Source of the DNA: Tritrichomonas foetus
Taxonomy: Eukaryota > Parabasalia > Tritrichomonadida > Tritrichomonadidae
DNA length: 43,362 nucleotides
NCBI GenBank assembly: GCA_001839685.1
Contig: MLAK01000806.1
Coordinates: 17,200-60,561 of the forward strand
Direction of reading: 5' to 3'
Made by a program: the position numbers and the translations under genes. The notes beneath the pieces were generated by a model, which saw only the letters and a program-made list of their open reading frames with translations, was not told the origin of the DNA and made no database searches. Below are positions 27,949-38,856 of the stretch, one piece after another. Numbering within the stretch: position 1 is the first letter of the stretch; each line of letters begins with the position of its first letter.

Positions 27949-27953
27949 TCATT
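27949..27953 (+). promoter_or_regulatory. Initiator-like TCATT of the M60-like gene
   Basis: The sequence TTCACTTCATTA ends close to the ATG. The predicted +1 A at 27951 gives an 11-nt leader. It is the best initiator match in the window and supports the ATG at 27962. Confidence 0.6.
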
Positions 27954-27961
27954 AATTTACC

Positions 27962-30900
27962 ATGAGCCTGATTTTATTGTGGTTCACTTTCCTAACCAAA
28001 TCAGAGGCTACCAAGCCAGAGTATCTACACTCAATCTTTGGAGCTCCTGGAAAAGACGAAGTTGTTATTGATTATGTAGATGGAATTGAAATATTAGAAA
28101 GAAACTTACCAAAGCCAAAACTAAGGCACATTAAAGAAGCACATTACACTGAGCCAATCGAAGATAACGACTATCCATGGCCAGGACATGATTTCAATGG
28201 AACCGCAACATGGGCCGAACTTAATAACGAAACAAATCGGGTTCGTGCAGAATTCTCACGCACTAATCTCACACAAGAAGAAATGTATTGGCATCCAGCT
28301 GCCGCTAAACAATATTACACAACTAACGAAGCCATCAAAGAAGCCGAAAGAGTTAAGATCCGTTATGTTATTTCACCAAAGTATAACCGCCACGTTCCAC
28401 CAATTCTCATTGCACCCGGAGAAGTTGCTAAAATGGAAATTTCTCCAGCCGCTGTTGGAAAAGTTAGCGTTACACTTAATAGGTACATGTCTAATATTTG
28501 GACACTTCAAAACGGTCAACCAAAATACAAGCAGAGGCTTATTCACACACGTATCGACAACCTCAAATTGAACTTAACCAAAAATGGAGTTGGACTGCCA
28601 TGGGGTGCTACAGTCAACTTTGACATATCAGGAAATGATCCAGTTGAAGTAAACATCACTGGTGTTATTTTGTGCCCATGGTTCACCTATGGTGTTCACT
28701 CAGATAGTGAGTGGGAAAATGAAATGTCAAAATTACCAGGACCATTTTCACCAATCAGCACTGGAAACATGGAAATTGCTGTTCCTGCCAAATATTCAAA
28801 AGGCTACAATCGTATGAATGATTGCATGAAATGGTATCGTAGCGCATACCAGATTGCACAAACATCATCTACTGATTTGTATAATGGTGGAGTAAAATTC
28901 GGACGTCCCTTAAACATCATGGAATTGAACATTGAAACTTTCGTTCCAGCTGGTGAAGCTGTCGCTTTTGTTGGCGCAAATTACTGCCATTTCCCACCGT
29001 ATTGGAACAACGATATGTTCAACTATGATAGATTGATTGTCAATCCATGGGGACCACTTCATGAAATCAATCACCATCGCCAAAGCAATTGGGCAAAGGC
29101 AAATCCAGCAGGAAGTGGTGAAATGTCAAACAATGTCATAAATTTAATTACTTATGCACAATCTAATGAAGCATCAAAAGGAAGATCTGAAACAGGAGGA
29201 TTGCATGATTGGCCAGTTTACTCCGTATTGTTTACTAAATTAAATGATAATGATAAATATGGATTATCATTATACTCCAACATGCTTCATTCATTTGGTG
29301 TAGAAAAGTTCAAACAATTTGTTCATGCTGATCAAAATGAAATGTACTATTCACGTAAAACATATGGTGACACAGGAAGTGAAATGTTAAGAGCATCAAA
29401 GATTTTTGGTCGAAATATGAGATATCACTACAATTTCCACAATTGTGATGACAACAGAATCGGAGAAGCAGCTCTTAAAGAAGTTGAAAAATTAAATTTA
29501 TCATATTACCATCCAGTTACTAACCCATATTGTGTTGGTTATTTAACATCTGATACAGAAGGTTTCGTGTCTGCAAGACCATATACTATTTCAACAGTTG
29601 AATGCGAAATTGACTTCGTAAAACACATGAAGAAACGTGCCGATACTGAAAAGTTTGGAGATTTTGTTTTCCACAGTGCCACCTTTGAAAAGGGTCGTGA
29701 ATCAGCATGGAAAGAAATAACTCCAGGCCGCTATTTAGTTACACCAAAAGCTAATTTCTTTGAAATTGAAGAAGTTATTGTTTCATATCGAGATACGACT
29801 ACTAATGAAACCATTCGCTGCATTTGCCACTTTGATCAATCCAATAAATTAATGAACTTGAAGCGATATAATAATGTTGGAGGTCAAGGTTTACTTGCTG
29901 ATTATAAGAATATATCAGAAAGCAAACAGGAGCCAGCTATTAACGAATTCATAAAGAAGACTTCAATTCCTAAAGTTGATAGCCTCCCTTCTGGATATTT
30001 ATCAATATTAATTGGTACCTATTCACCCCCTGAATCAGGTGAATATATTTTCTCTGTCACAACAGATCAAGAAGCAGTATTTTATCTATCTGATAAACCA
30101 TTAGCTCTCAATCCAGATACTGATGCACCTTATCTTCTTAATCATCAGAAAAAATTTGATCTTGGTTTTCCTAACTCTAATCATTCACGCCCAATAGCTT
30201 TAGAAAAGAATAAACTCTACTATGTTGCACATTTGACATATAAAACAAATGGTGGCGGTGGCGGTATGTCATGGGTTGGATATACAAAATCTGATAAAAT
30301 ACAGTTTACCGATTTACCAGTGAGTTGGATTATCTCAAAATTTGTCAGTGATGAAGACAAATTCGTTCATCAATATCAGCCCAAATTTGAAAAAATATAT
30401 GACATGGATGTATATAAAGAAGTCTCTTTCATCCGTGAGGATTCATCGCAATGGAAAGTTTACAAACATCCACCAGGTCTGATTATGTCAGGAATGTCTA
30501 CTGGTGGAGAAGGAAGCGAAAACAGTGCCTTTGATGTGACAAAAGGTTTAACAGATCAGGATTCATCGACAGAATTTAGAACATATTGGTGGAGAGGAAA
30601 TATACCAAACTTCCCACATGTCTATGAAATTGATATGAATGAAACAAAAACAATCAACAATTTCAATATTGCNGGAACCATTAATCAAAATTGGTTCAGA
30701 ATGGAGGGATATCTGGAAATTAATGTTGCTCCATACAATTATACCGTAACAAATGAGTCATATTCTGCTAGTAATTATTCCCTGGATCATTCAGAATCTC
30801 TCGTTTGGGGTGGTAACTATTCCTCAACAAAACCATTCATAGAATTGACTAAGCCAGCCACAGGAAGATATTTCAGATTGACATTTTATAACAATTCACG

Positions 30901-33028
30901 AATATGGAAAGATAATCATCTTGGAAGAACATCATTGAATGAAATTGAAATTGGANAAGTAGTTTATCCAACCAAAGTTGTTCCAATGACAAATACCAAA
31001 ATGATTGAAAAATCAAAAGGATGGAGAGAAACAAGAGCTGGTTGCTACTACAATGGAAAAGGATATGTTGGAAAGAAGGGAGATACAGTTAAAGTGACTA
31101 TTCCAGAAGGACACAGGGGATTTGCTTTTATTGGTGACTATTCTCCAAGTATTGGCTATGCCCGTGTTTTCGTTGATGATGAAGAAGTTGGAATACTTCA
31201 TGATTCTGTGACACCATCTCTCGATGCACGCAAATTAAAAATGAGCTCTGTATCATATAAATCCATTCTCTTTTATAGACGGATTGATTCTTCGAAACCA
31301 CATACAATATTTTTAGAAGTATTATCGGGCGAAATCACATTAGCAGCATATTTATCTGATGAGAAAGTATTAACATATGCATCAGATGAAGATCGTGTTG
31401 TCAAATATAAACTTGGAACCATCAATNATAGATATTCTCTTCAGGAAGCTGATGATCCAAATTACCATTATGACTACAATCAATTTAAGAAAGGAAATAA
31501 GAATTCACTTGAAATCACATCGAAATTAACAGAACGATATTCTGACTATAAACTTTTCTATTCCTATTCAAATAATACAAAATTAGCAAGACCTCTTGAA
31601 TCGCAAAGTTTAGTCGAGACAGAAGATTATCAGTTTGATGTATATCTTTTTGTTTCTCACCCGAACTTATGCTCAATGCAACCATTAGGCAAAGTTACTT
31701 CAAGCGAAGCTGGAACAAAGCATCAAATTTTGTATGAGAATTTGCCTACTCGATGCTTACCTGAACAGACTCCAGCAGCTACATCTACCCTAATCCCATC
31801 TCCAATCAAACCAACTGAAGGACCCACAGAGGTTGAAGGACCAATAAGTATGATTTTTTATTGTCCAGATACTAATGACAAGGGATTATGTGACAAATAT
31901 TCTTCAGAATGGTCAAATACCAAACAATCAATTAATTCAATATTAAATTCGTTTATTCGCTCACCTTTAATTTCATCATCAGAAAGGTACACTTATACTA
32001 TACTCAGAAACAACATTATTCGTACCAATAAGGCTATAAATGGAAAAGATAATGTGAATAAAGTATTAGAAACATTAACAAGTAACACAAAACAACTATA
32101 TGTTTTCCAAGTTGGCGATTCATCGAATGCAGCCAATCCAATTGATTTATCTAAGTTGAAGATCAAGTGTGAAGTAAATCTTATTAGTTTTGACTTTTAT
32201 GATGAACAAAATGTTAAAACATTAGCTGAAAAGGATGTAAATACCTTCTACATCAAAGGTGATGATGAAGGAACAACCAAGAATGTTCGCCTGTTCTTGA
32301 ATACACCCAAATTTGACGGTGATGTGAAATTTAATCAAGTTGAATTTATTGGCGTCACACTGACTGAAAAAGTAAATATCGCTTCACCAAAGGTCGTCAT
32401 AGACATGAAAACTCTGGAAACACTAAAATCAGATTTGCTCACACAACCACTGAATTCTCTCACTGTTTTCATTCCTGAAGAAAAATCTACAGCAGGAGCT
32501 CTGTTAAAGGAGGATGAAATTGTAGTGAAATCAGGAACTGAACAAGTTTCATTGAAGCCAAACGAAATTTCTAAAGGCGACGTTAATGTAAAGACATTGT
32601 CCCATAAAGTAGAATTAGAATTAGCTGAAGGTGTCAGTAAAACTGATTTTTCATTGGGTGTAGAATTTGATAATTCAATTCCATCAAATTCAGATCTTAA
32701 AGTAGAATTTGTCGGAAATTGGGAATCACTAGAAAAAGAGTCACATGTTACTGTTTTGTCAGCAAATCCAGAGAAAGTTGAAGTTGTGAATAAGCCAGAG
32801 AAGGTTACTATTCAAAATGGAAGTAATTCTAATTCTAATTCTGACGACTCACCCAAAGATAAGCAAAAGAAATTCCCAATAGCTATTGTTGTTGGTGCTG
32901 TTGTTGGTGTTGTTGCTGTCATTATTATTATCATAGTTGTTGTGATCATTGTAAAGAGGAAACAATCTTATGTCAATTCCTCATCCGAAGATGGAGCTGG
33001 AATGAAAGCCAACGATTGCGTATTTTAA
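27962..33028 (+). CDS. M60-like (enhancin-family) surface zinc metalloprotease
   Basis: A 1688-residue type I membrane protein. A short hydrophobic N-terminus (MSLILLWFTFL) looks like a signal peptide. The M60-like catalytic region holds the gluzincin signature HEINH at residues 367-371, with the third zinc ligand Glu probably E387. Residues about 660-775 resemble a PA14/GLEYA-type carbohydrate-binding module, and about 820-1000 an F5/8C-like beta-sandwich (RYFRLTFYNN). A long beta-rich stalk follows, then an NSNSNSDDS linker, one transmembrane helix (about 1638-1664) and a 24-residue cytoplasmic tail. M60-like proteases of mucosal microbes are linked to mucin or glycoprotein cleavage, so a role at the host mucus surface is likely by family. 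Three N bases (30673, 30956, 31427) leave single residues undetermined without breaking the frame. Codon use is G/C-richer than the flanks, suggesting high expression. Confidence 0.88.
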   Translation: MSLILLWFTFLTKSEATKPEYLHSIFGAPGKDEVVIDYVDGIEILERNLPKPKLRHIKEAHYTEPIEDNDYPWPGHDFNGTATWAELNNETNRVRAEFSRTNLTQEEMYWHPAAAKQYYTTNEAIKEAERVKIRYVISPKYNRHVPPILIAPGEVAKMEISPAAVGKVSVTLNRYMSNIWTLQNGQPKYKQRLIHTRIDNLKLNLTKNGVGLPWGATVNFDISGNDPVEVNITGVILCPWFTYGVHSDSEWENEMSKLPGPFSPISTGNMEIAVPAKYSKGYNRMNDCMKWYRSAYQIAQTSSTDLYNGGVKFGRPLNIMELNIETFVPAGEAVAFVGANYCHFPPYWNNDMFNYDRLIVNPWGPLHEINHHRQSNWAKANPAGSGEMSNNVINLITYAQSNEASKGRSETGGLHDWPVYSVLFTKLNDNDKYGLSLYSNMLHSFGVEKFKQFVHADQNEMYYSRKTYGDTGSEMLRASKIFGRNMRYHYNFHNCDDNRIGEAALKEVEKLNLSYYHPVTNPYCVGYLTSDTEGFVSARPYTISTVECEIDFVKHMKKRADTEKFGDFVFHSATFEKGRESAWKEITPGRYLVTPKANFFEIEEVIVSYRDTTTNETIRCICHFDQSNKLMNLKRYNNVGGQGLLADYKNISESKQEPAINEFIKKTSIPKVDSLPSGYLSILIGTYSPPESGEYIFSVTTDQEAVFYLSDKPLALNPDTDAPYLLNHQKKFDLGFPNSNHSRPIALEKNKLYYVAHLTYKTNGGGGGMSWVGYTKSDKIQFTDLPVSWIISKFVSDEDKFVHQYQPKFEKIYDMDVYKEVSFIREDSSQWKVYKHPPGLIMSGMSTGGEGSENSAFDVTKGLTDQDSSTEFRTYWWRGNIPNFPHVYEIDMNETKTINNFNIXGTINQNWFRMEGYLEINVAPYNYTVTNESYSASNYSLDHSESLVWGGNYSSTKPFIELTKPATGRYFRLTFYNNSRIWKDNHLGRTSLNEIEIGXVVYPTKVVPMTNTKMIEKSKGWRETRAGCYYNGKGYVGKKGDTVKVTIPEGHRGFAFIGDYSPSIGYARVFVDDEEVGILHDSVTPSLDARKLKMSSVSYKSILFYRRIDSSKPHTIFLEVLSGEITLAAYLSDEKVLTYASDEDRVVKYKLGTINXRYSLQEADDPNYHYDYNQFKKGNKNSLEITSKLTERYSDYKLFYSYSNNTKLARPLESQSLVETEDYQFDVYLFVSHPNLCSMQPLGKVTSSEAGTKHQILYENLPTRCLPEQTPAATSTLIPSPIKPTEGPTEVEGPISMIFYCPDTNDKGLCDKYSSEWSNTKQSINSILNSFIRSPLISSSERYTYTILRNNIIRTNKAINGKDNVNKVLETLTSNTKQLYVFQVGDSSNAANPIDLSKLKIKCEVNLISFDFYDEQNVKTLAEKDVNTFYIKGDDEGTTKNVRLFLNTPKFDGDVKFNQVEFIGVTLTEKVNIASPKVVIDMKTLETLKSDLLTQPLNSLTVFIPEEKSTAGALLKEDEIVVKSGTEQVSLKPNEISKGDVNVKTLSHKVELELAEGVSKTDFSLGVEFDNSIPSNSDLKVEFVGNWESLEKESHVTVLSANPEKVEVVNKPEKVTIQNGSNSNSNSDDSPKDKQKKFPIAIVVGAVVGVVAVIIIIIVVVIIVKRKQSYVNSSSEDGAGMKANDCVF

Positions 33029-33339
33029 TTTTCATGATAGTTATAACTAAAATTATGGTATTTTTCTGAAAAATTTAATTATTATTCTTATTTGGTTCCT
33101 TATTTTGATAAAAGAATTTTTTTTCTCGGTCGACTCTGACGGAATACCACTTAAGATCTTGCTTCATCAAACTCCTTCTAGAGTGAAATGGGCAAAATCA
33201 ATTTAGCGCCAAATCGTATTGACAGAAAAATCATCTGATAGGGTTGTGAATGAAATACAATGTATATACATTGAATATGTTTCAATATCATCATGAAAAA
33301 GAATCAAGGATGCTTTAAAACAAATTTTTAAAAATAAAT
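33029..33339. other. Convergent intergenic region
   Basis: 311 bp between the converging M60-like and multi-TM genes. It contains one perfect 16-bp palindrome (33258-33273) and nothing else recognisable. Confidence 0.6.
33258..33273. repeat. Perfect 16-bp palindrome
   Basis: CAATGTATATACATTG is identical to its reverse complement. It could act as a 3'-end hairpin or a binding site; an AT-rich palindrome of this size may also be chance. Confidence 0.6.
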
Positions 33340-36270
33340 TTAATCACATACTAATCTTATTAATTCACTATCTTGTATTAGTAAAGCGCCACAATACCAA
33401 CCAAAAGCACCACACCCAAACATAATTGCAATGTTTAATGTCAGTGTGAGAAAATCGATTGTCGAACCATCAACTACTACATCAAGCATTTCATACATAC
33501 TTGTCATTCGACTGGCAAGAACTCTTTTGTTAATTGAATAACCAACTACTTTTTTTGAGTCATCTGGACAAATAGCACCTTTTTTCAATTTCGCAATTGA
33601 TTCTGCAACAGTATCTAGATCACCTTTTTTCAGGATATATTCATCTTCAGGAATCCAACAAATGAATTCATTATCATCAAGATCTACTAATTTTTCACAG
33701 TTTTCTTTTTCATTTGTTTCTTCTTCCTCACTTTTTGGGATTTTTTCATATGATTCATTATTTTTCTTTGATGAATTAGTAGTTCTTTTACTAGTTGCTG
33801 TGCTTTGTTCTGTCATTGATTTTTCTCTATCAATACAATTTAAATCTGAAATCGGGGAGGTTTGAGTCAGTGAATCTGGTCTGTAAATATTTTGGTTTTG
33901 ATATTCATAATTATTTTCGGCGAGTGGAGGAGAATAGGTTGAATAGGTAATATTTGCACTTGGAATCCCATTATTTTCAAGTGAATAGTGATTATATGAT
34001 GATTGATCATTTTGCTCTGAATNATTAATATCTTCAAGCTCACTATCACTCTTTAAGGTACTATCTNTAACAGATGCAGTTAAATNGGGATTTTGTGTAT
34101 GATCTATAAATCGTTCCTCTGACTGAGAATCAACAGGAACTGGAGCTGATGGAACACCACGTAAAAATATATCATTATCTAATTCAGATGATGAAGATGA
34201 AGAAGATAAATTTAAAACATTATATGATTTCTTATCCTTTTTCTTTTCTTTTTTCTTATCTTTTTCTTGTTGTTGTTGTGATCGGTGTGTTGATTCATTA
34301 TTTATACTTTCATTGGTGTTTTGAAGTCTATCAATGAATTCATTTTTATTGGAACTTGAATTAAACAAATTTGTATCTGTAGACTTCTGTATGTTTTTAT
34401 CGACTTGATGTTCGCATGATACTCTTTTTGTGCTTGAATTCTGATCTATGATTTCTTTTAGTGGATAGTTCTTTGGTATTTTACTAAAATATGCTTGTTG
34501 CACTAAATTTCTTTGCTTGTCATTTTTCATTGCCTTTTTTCTCTTTTGTTCAAGTTCTTTCTCTTCTTCTTCAGATATTGTTTGAGGATATGTTGGATCA
34601 TCATCAAAATTTACAGATTTTCTTTTAAAGAACAAAAGAAAGATAATTGATACTACAGGGACTACACAAACAATCACTGTAAATGGTATTGCTACACCAG
34701 CTGGTAAATTAACATTAAAATATGCCAAACATGGGATAATCGCATATAAAAATTGAGCACAGTATAAAACTATATCGAGAACGTTATTGAAAAAATATTC
34801 ATAAGGTTTGATCAACAATAACATGATAAATACACCACAGTAAAAAACAGGAAGTGCAAAAACAAAAGGTTTCAAAAGTCTTCCAGAAACAGTTGTTATG
34901 AGCATTACTAAAAATTTCACACCTAAATATACAACAGACCAAATTGATCTATTGTATTTATAATTTACAAAAAGGAAAATTCCTGTAGTTTTCATTCTAT
35001 TTGTTAAATGCAACCATTTTGAATATGGCGTATCACCATAAACATTCACAATATAAGCAAATGATTTATTTCTATTAATTATATAAAACCACAATAAAGG
35101 AATTCCAATCATTACTGCTCCAAAACCAAAAAATAAAAATCCACCACTAACTTTCCATATGTCTTCATGAAATGCTAATGATGGGTCGTCTTGAGTTCGA
35201 AAAATATTATTTCCATTGCAAACATTTTTACATGCCTCTTTTATTGCAACTATTGAAGAATTACAAGGTGTACATTCAGTATCATGTGTAACAAGATAAT
35301 CCATTGCAGTATCATATTTTGATGGTAATATTTTCAAATATTCTCCAACTTTGCATGTATTCTGTTGAGTGTCTGTGTAACTCTTAGTAACCATGATATG
35401 AGAAACAAGACTTGTCAAAATTGGTATGTATAACATATCAAGAGCAAGCATGAGTAATCTTAATCCCCATCTTTTACAGAATTGCTTAAATGCAAGAATA
35501 AATTTGCGTCCAAATGGGAATAATCGTAAAGCAAAAATGAGAAAAAATATTACGCAAAATGGATATCCAATATACGGGAATATATGACACACAGATGATG
35601 GTAAATCAAATGGAATCGGTAAGATACCATTACACCATAAAGAAACTAATAATAAAATTGCTCCTAATAGAAATAAAGCCACTGATGAAAAGGTACTTAC
35701 AGGTTGAGGTTTTATTTCGATGATTGTTGAAAAACTTTGTATTGCTAAATTTAAATCATTTAAGTTTGTGTCTAATTTTAAACCAGGAATTATTCCACTT
35801 AAAAAATGATTGCAAATGTTTCTGCATAATTTTAACAAGCCTAATTTCCCTTTTTTCCTTTTAAAAATTAGGTATCCCCATCTACCAACGGTCCAAATTC
35901 CACAAATAATCGGTATAGCAATTTCCAGTATTTCGAATTCACCAATAAATCCTTGTGCAATAAACATAAAAAAAGCAAAGAAAGCAGCAATATCAATCAT
36001 ATGAAAAATTGTTGTTGAAACAGGTTGAACAAACCACACGAAAAAAATATCAAGAATTAATGGAATACCAAGTGACATTATTATTAATTGGAATCTCATG
36101 TCAAATTTCGGAATTGATGGAATTAGATTTTGTACTGTTGCCAAAAAATTGCGAACTGCATTTAAGACGCTTTGTATCTCATCTGGAAGATCAATTGATG
36201 GAAGTGATATTGTACAGCCAACATTTTGAAAATAGGATATGAATGACACGATTGATGATGAGATTGACAT
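33340..36270 (-). CDS. Polytopic (~12 TM) membrane protein with Cys-rich loop and long cytosolic tail
   Basis: A 976-residue protein. Hydrophobic segments lie near residues 60-82, 86-108, 115-137, 195-217, 229-251, 268-292, 376-398, 444-462, 468-487, 496-518 and 524-548, with one more near the end (940-965). The loop between segments 6 and 7 has five cysteines (C306, C333, C336, C347, C351), including ECTPC and CKNVC, and is probably luminal or extracellular and disulfide-bonded. The region SIWSVVYLGVKFLVMLITT to KPYEYFFNNVLDIVLYC resembles the C-terminal membrane block of large TRP-like or receptor-like protist proteins, but I cannot assign a family. Residues about 550-935 are charged, Ser/Asn/Gln-rich and probably cytosolic, followed by the final TM. 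Three N bases (34023, 34067, 34086) fall in this tail. The start is the first ATG, without a clear initiator. The stop overlaps TAAA. Confidence 0.8.
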   Translation of the reverse strand: MSISSSIVSFISYFQNVGCTISLPSIDLPDEIQSVLNAVRNFLATVQNLIPSIPKFDMRFQLIIMSLGIPLILDIFFVWFVQPVSTTIFHMIDIAAFFAFFMFIAQGFIGEFEILEIAIPIICGIWTVGRWGYLIFKRKKGKLGLLKLCRNICNHFLSGIIPGLKLDTNLNDLNLAIQSFSTIIEIKPQPVSTFSSVALFLLGAILLLVSLWCNGILPIPFDLPSSVCHIFPYIGYPFCVIFFLIFALRLFPFGRKFILAFKQFCKRWGLRLLMLALDMLYIPILTSLVSHIMVTKSYTDTQQNTCKVGEYLKILPSKYDTAMDYLVTHDTECTPCNSSIVAIKEACKNVCNGNNIFRTQDDPSLAFHEDIWKVSGGFLFFGFGAVMIGIPLLWFYIINRNKSFAYIVNVYGDTPYSKWLHLTNRMKTTGIFLFVNYKYNRSIWSVVYLGVKFLVMLITTVSGRLLKPFVFALPVFYCGVFIMLLLIKPYEYFFNNVLDIVLYCAQFLYAIIPCLAYFNVNLPAGVAIPFTVIVCVVPVVSIIFLLFFKRKSVNFDDDPTYPQTISEEEEKELEQKRKKAMKNDKQRNLVQQAYFSKIPKNYPLKEIIDQNSSTKRVSCEHQVDKNIQKSTDTNLFNSSSNKNEFIDRLQNTNESINNESTHRSQQQQEKDKKKEKKKDKKSYNVLNLSSSSSSSELDNDIFLRGVPSAPVPVDSQSEERFIDHTQNPXLTASVXDSTLKSDSELEDINXSEQNDQSSYNHYSLENNGIPSANITYSTYSPPLAENNYEYQNQNIYRPDSLTQTSPISDLNCIDREKSMTEQSTATSKRTTNSSKKNNESYEKIPKSEEEETNEKENCEKLVDLDDNEFICWIPEDEYILKKGDLDTVAESIAKLKKGAICPDDSKKVVGYSINKRVLASRMTSMYEMLDVVVDGSTIDFLTLTLNIAIMFGCGAFGWYCGALLIQDSELIRLVCD

Positions 36271-36430
36271 TTGATAATTCGGATTTTTCGGTGTAAAAAA
36301 ATGTTTTTTTGAATAAAGTATTGATTACAATAAAACATTCAATGATTTATATATTTTTTGAGAAATGTGAAAGTTGTGCATTTTCAGTAAAGTGATTTTA
36401 GAGATTGAATAGAAATTGGAAAATCATTGA

Positions 36431-38810
36431 GTCGAAAAAATAGTTTTCACAAATATACTCTCAAAAGAAAAGGGTTCTACTGTATTAACTGAATTAATAA
36501 CGTTCATTGGTTCTTGCGAAATAAGTGTTGTCATTTTGTTCATCATATTAAACTGGGCAAATAAAATTAAAGACCTGTTGTGTTTCAAAACAAATGTGAA
36601 AAAAGCTATGAATCATGAATATTAATATGTAAGTTTTTGATATGATGGAAAAATTGATTTCCATAATATCCATTTGCGATTTGTTGTATTTTATGCTTCA
36701 AACTTTATTCTAGAATGATTTAAATCACAGTTCAAAAATGAAATCATTTCTTCTCGAATTTCAAGATCGTTGTTTCAATCATAAGGACAAAATTCGAAAC
36801 AAGGATTGATTATTTTTTACCAAAATCATTACTGATACTTATAATATATATGTATAATGTTTAGTCTGATAAGCTATGTAGATAAGCAGAATAATTGACC
36901 GGTGATTTTTATCTAGTGATCATTTTGTCCATAACTGAATTATCATATTCAGTGAGTTAAGCTAAATAAAGAAAGGGTAATAATATAATTAAAATATTTT
37001 CTGTCTGACGAAAAAATTGAACCACAAATTATAATAACAAATAAATCTGCTATTTAAGGCTAATTTATGGTCAATTTATTCACAGAGGTTTTCAATTACA
37101 AAATCCAATTCGTTTCATTGATACTGTTAATGAATACTTTTTGGACACGAGATTTTTGTTTCAGAATTCTGACAATAGCTTATATATTTATAGATTATCT
37201 CTTCAAGTAGGAACTTATGAACAAAAACTAAACCAATTGAAATTGATTAATATCATTTGATTTTAAGTAAAATTGATGTAAATGAATGAATAATGATGTA
37301 AATGAATGAATAACTCGAGAGAACACTCAAAGCTAATTTTAGATAATTGAAATCCTTTGAAAAATTTAATGAAATATTTCTTGATAATTTCAAGCTCATG
37401 CATGGTAAGTACTATCCTTGCTACGAGTTTTTTCCAGAAATATTGTTTGAGTGAACTCATTCATTATTTCAAACAAAAACGTTTTGAATACCACCGAAAG
37501 TTTTAGTGAGTATTCTTTTCAATTTTTTCATTGCATTCAAAATTCAGAGATAATTGTACTCCTCAATCAATCAATTTGATGATATTTTATGGGAAATTTT
37601 GGAGGGAAATTATCGCAATTTTTTCAATCCATATATGAATCAAGATGATAATGAATCCACTCTGAAAGTTTTTCACTATATTTTAATCGGATATATAAAT
37701 GATTTTTTTGAAACCAATCTATTTTTGAAAGAAATAATTAACAGACAACGCAAAAAAAGGAATGTAATGGGAGAAGAATCGCAAAGTAGACAATCGTCTT
37801 CTTTGGTCCAAAACTCATCATTATCTTTCAACTGTTCGAATGATCAGAAATATGGTGGATTGATCGAAATAAGTTTAATCGAGAAAACTCAGAAACAGCC
37901 AAATGATCTTTTTAATTATTTATATTTTGTCACACCTCCTTATATCATCCTTCATCATATCCTTACAGTTTTCAATTATTATTCTATTGTTTATTTTATC
38001 GGTGATTTTTTTCCCCTAGAGAATGTATATTTAACAAAAATTCATTCATTGATGATTTTCTCTATTTCACTAATGAAAGAAGTTCAAGGAATGAAATAAA
38101 TGACCAAAAGATTTCAAGGAATCATAATACCCTACAATGATTTTTTTCTTTTCAATCGGAATTATATATTTGAAATTATGGCTATTCTTCAAACAATAAA
38201 AATCGAACATCTTATGCAAAAGTGAGTTGAAATTATTATTGCATGTTCTTAATAAAGTTGTGATACAAACACCAAAAATTATGAAAGTGCTTGGTGGTAA
38301 TTTTTAAACGACAAAGAGGAGATAAGTCATTAAAAAATTACGAATACTATAAAGATGTTGTGTCAAATTCCCCTGATGATGTGATCATTGCAATTCAAGA
38401 ATTTAAGATTGATACGTAAATAAAGTGTTCATTCGAATATTTTCAGCTGAAGAAGAAACTAAAAATGATAAATTAATTACAAATTTCTTTGATCATTGAT
38501 TTGAATGTGATATTACATCACTAACAACATATCGTGTAAAACTAAAGACAGGATGTTTGTCATATAAGAAAACAGATGGAAATGAATTTTATTTAGGAGA
38601 ATCAATATAAGCGATTTATCAACATTTAGTTATTCTATTCTGGGATACAACACAAACGATTCAATATAATACATGATGCTGTGTTATCATCTATTCGTTC
38701 ACCTTCGCTTGTTCAACGTGCTCAATCAGAAAGAAAAAAAATATTTATTTGAAACTCAAATAGCAGCAAATGTATTAAAAGATATCATATCATTTATATT
38801 ATGATATCAT
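36431..38810 (+). pseudogene. Decayed gene of about 2.4 kb, family not recognised
   Basis: Between two intact minus-strand genes, the plus strand keeps coding sequence broken by stops and frameshifts. A 64-codon open run at 36431-36625 includes VLTELITFIGSCEISVVILF and continues in the same frame through several stop codons. A 71-codon run at 37045-37260 includes NPIRFIDTVNEYFLDTRFLF. A frame with three stops leads into a 180-codon open run ending at 38099 (FDDILWEILEGNYRNFF, FHYILIGYINDFFETN). Later pieces contain NYEYYKDVVSNSPDDVIIAI (about 38310-38420) and ETQIAANVLKDIISFIL. The long run has no ATG at its start and follows TAA directly. A run of 180 codons is very unlikely by chance here. 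The spacing SLFQTKTF...IPPKVLVSILFNFF weakly recalls the N-terminal region of RasGEF proteins, too weak for a name. Confidence 0.6.
37274..37313. repeat. Perfect 20-bp tandem duplication inside the pseudogene
   Basis: The 20-base unit beginning TGATGTAAATGAATG is present twice head to tail (37274-37293 and 37294-37313). Because 20 is not a multiple of three, such a duplication shifts the reading frame, so it may be one of the inactivating events. Confidence 0.8.
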
Positions 38811-38856
38811 AAGATATTAAATAAAAAAAATGTTGAAAATAAGGAATAATGAATGT

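Noticed and set aside
36431..38810. Reassigned stop codons as an explanation for the broken frames
   Set aside because: All three stop codons occur in the broken frames, frameshifts are also present, and every neighbouring gene uses TAA and TGA as normal terminators.
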